Shown: positions 62,752 to 64,000 of the stretch, piece by piece
Layout: the number at the start of each line of letters is the position of its first letter
Position numbering within the stretch: position 1 is the stretch's first letter
Source of the DNA: Sediminibacterium sp.
GTDB lineage: Bacteria > Bacteroidota > Bacteroidia > Chitinophagales > Chitinophagaceae
DNA length: 64,000 nucleotides
NCBI RefSeq assembly: GCF_019264485.1
Contig: NZ_JAHVAA010000007.1
Span: forward strand, 124,001 to 188,000
Reading direction: 5' to 3'
Made by a program: the position numbers and the translations under genes
Notes under the pieces: generated by a model
The model's database searches: none
Told to the model about the DNA's origin: nothing
What the model saw: only the letters and a program-made list of their open reading frames with translations

Positions 62752-64000
62752 ATGTCGTTAAGTCAGTCACTGCAACAAAAATTATTACAAAAACTGTCGC
62801 CACAGCAGATTCAGTTAATGAAACTGTTGCAGGTGCCTACTGCCAATCTCGAAGAGCGTATCAAGGAAGAGCTGGAAGAAAATCCGGCATTGGAACTGGA
62901 TGAAGAAGGGCATGCTGATGAATTTGGAGATGACTTAAAAGATGAATTCGACAGTAATGCAGATGATGATATGGAACGTGACGGCAGTGAAGAAGATTAC
63001 GATAATGTAGACATCAGTGAATATGTGACCGATGACGATGGTGAGATTGCCGATTATAAAATGAAAGATGACAATTACCCGGAAATGGATGACCAGAAAG
63101 TGATCCCGATTCGTGTAGAAACAAGTTTTCATGAACTGGTATTGAACCAGCTGGGTATGCTGGAACTGGATGAACGTAATTTTAAAATTGCGGAACAGGT
63201 AGTAGGCAGTCTTGATGATGATGGTTACCTGCGTCGTGAACTCAGTTCCATCGCAGATGACCTCGCTTTCAGGCAGGGCTTAACAGTGGAGGAAAAAGAA
63301 ATAGAAGCCATCATCCAGCAGATACAGCAGTTTGATCCGCCGGGTGTTTGTGCACGTGACCTCAAAGAATGCCTTTTATTACAACTCAAAAGAAAATTAA
63401 CGGAGGGCATATCTGTAGAGCTGGCGATTCAGGTACTATCGAAGTATTTTGATGAGTTTACCAAAAAGCATTACGAAAAAATACAACGCGGACTGAACCT
63501 CAACGATGATCAGATCAGGGATGTGATCAATCAGATTATTAAGCTGAATCCCAAACCAGGCGGCAATATTGGTGAGATTAATAAGGCGGAGAGTTATATT
63601 ATTCCCGATTTTTTCATCCTTAACAATAATGGAAAACTTGAGCTTACCCTCAATGCCAAAAACGCCCCCGATCTGCGTATCAGCGAAGGGTATAGGGATA
63701 TGCTGAAAGAGTACGAAAAAGGAAGTAAAAAAGACAAGCGACAAAAAGAAGCAGTACTCTTTATTAAACAAAAGATTGATTCTGCCAAATGGTTTATTGA
63801 TATGATCAAACAACGGCAGGATACATTGATTGGAACGATGAGTGCCATCATGCAACATCAGCAGGAATTTTTTCTTACCGGTGATGAAACCACGATGCGC
63901 CCGATGATCCTGAAAGATATTGCAGAGTTAACAGGGTTGGATATATCAACAGTGAGCCGTGTAGCCAATAGTAAGTTTGTACAAACTGAATTTGGTACGT
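62752..64000 (+). CDS. rpoN: RNA polymerase sigma-54 factor, cut by the window end
   Basis: The first 416 residues are visible from the ATG at 62752. Region I is clear (SLSQSLQQKLLQKLSPQQIQLMKLLQ, glutamine- and leucine-rich), then a long acidic region II (DDDMERDGSEEDYDNVDISEY), then the core-binding part (FDPPGVCARDLKECLLLQL, LNPKPGG) and the start of the DNA-binding half (MILKDIAELTGLDISTVSRVANSKFVQTEFGT). The C-terminal RpoN box lies beyond the edge. It directs transcription of genes activated by sigma-54 enhancer-binding proteins. None of those is seen in this window. Confidence 0.93.
   Translation, partial: MSLSQSLQQKLLQKLSPQQIQLMKLLQVPTANLEERIKEELEENPALELDEEGHADEFGDDLKDEFDSNADDDMERDGSEEDYDNVDISEYVTDDDGEIADYKMKDDNYPEMDDQKVIPIRVETSFHELVLNQLGMLELDERNFKIAEQVVGSLDDDGYLRRELSSIADDLAFRQGLTVEEKEIEAIIQQIQQFDPPGVCARDLKECLLLQLKRKLTEGISVELAIQVLSKYFDEFTKKHYEKIQRGLNLNDDQIRDVINQIIKLNPKPGGNIGEINKAESYIIPDFFILNNNGKLELTLNAKNAPDLRISEGYRDMLKEYEKGSKKDKRQKEAVLFIKQKIDSAKWFIDMIKQRQDTLIGTMSAIMQHQQEFFLTGDETTMRPMILKDIAELTGLDISTVSRVANSKFVQTEFGT

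Noticed and set aside
1..64000. CRISPR arrays, tRNA or rRNA genes, insertion sequences and prophage genes.
   Set aside because: No evenly spaced direct repeats, cloverleaf-type sequences, transposase motifs or phage structural genes were recognised by eye; a covariance search for small RNAs was not possible.

Overview
The window looks like a chromosomal segment of a Bacteroidota bacterium, most likely a Chitinophagaceae-type soil or plant-associated member. The supporting signs are a SusC/SusD pair, a PorZ-like type IX secretion protein with a C-terminal sorting domain, DUF4836 and DUF5606 proteins, an IspG with the large insertion domain, Bacteroidota-type -7 promoter elements (TAnnTTTG), and few Shine-Dalgarno sequences. 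Assignments rest on reading motifs and family resemblance by eye; no database search was possible.

Region 1 (1-24266) reads as one catabolic locus. It has the tail of a GH51-type arabinofuranosidase and an S9 peptidase; a divergent AraC regulator; and a tight operon (4477-14716) with the enzymes expected for 4-hydroxyproline breakdown (pyrroline-4-hydroxy-2-carboxylate deaminase of the DapA family, 2-oxoglutarate semialdehyde dehydrogenase, 4-hydroxyproline epimerase, FAD D-hydroxyproline oxidase/dehydrogenase), then a DUF885 peptidase-like protein, a GH31 glycosidase and a heptahaem cytochrome c. A SusC/SusD pair, an M1 aminopeptidase and a GH127 beta-L-arabinofuranosidase follow. Only one polymer class carries arabinofuranose and hydroxyproline together: plant hydroxyproline-rich glycoproteins (extensins, arabinogalactan proteins). 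I therefore propose a utilisation locus for both the glycan and the peptide backbone. No inner-membrane transporter for hydroxyproline or arabinose was found in the window.

Region 2 (about 24300-29100) is a visibly AT-richer accessory island. It encodes a MazG-like nucleotide pyrophosphohydrolase abutting a 728-residue fusion of GIY-YIG nuclease, DUF2075-type helicase and a LexA-like S24 peptidase domain whose Ala-Gly cleavage site and Ser/Lys dyad appear intact. A DinD protein follows, then a remnant of a second dinD. A perfect 30-bp palindrome is present in both dinD copies. A damage-responsive defence or repair island is the best reading.

Region 3 (29190-47811) is mostly housekeeping and signalling: ispG, nadB, a lipid A-type acyltransferase, a CstB-like persulfide dioxygenase/rhodanese with an ArsR regulator, tsaB coupled to a truncated hydroxyacyl-CoA dehydrogenase, ridA, an aldose epimerase, the fused acyl-CoA mutase IcmF, porZ, and a 7TM protein/histidine kinase/NarL regulator trio.

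Region 4 (47900-64000) holds lipoproteins, an FtsX/ABC pair, DUF4836, a NagZ/beta-lactamase fusion, a run of small secreted proteins (DUF1579-like, ankyrin, VOC, DinB), an amidohydrolase, a DsbA-like protein, a KdnA-like aminotransferase, a YcxB-like protein and the start of rpoN.

Many intergenic gaps carry unusually long inverted repeats (18-27 bp arms). Some share words with each other across tens of kilobases. Most end convergent or unidirectional transcription units, but one lies in a divergent promoter region.
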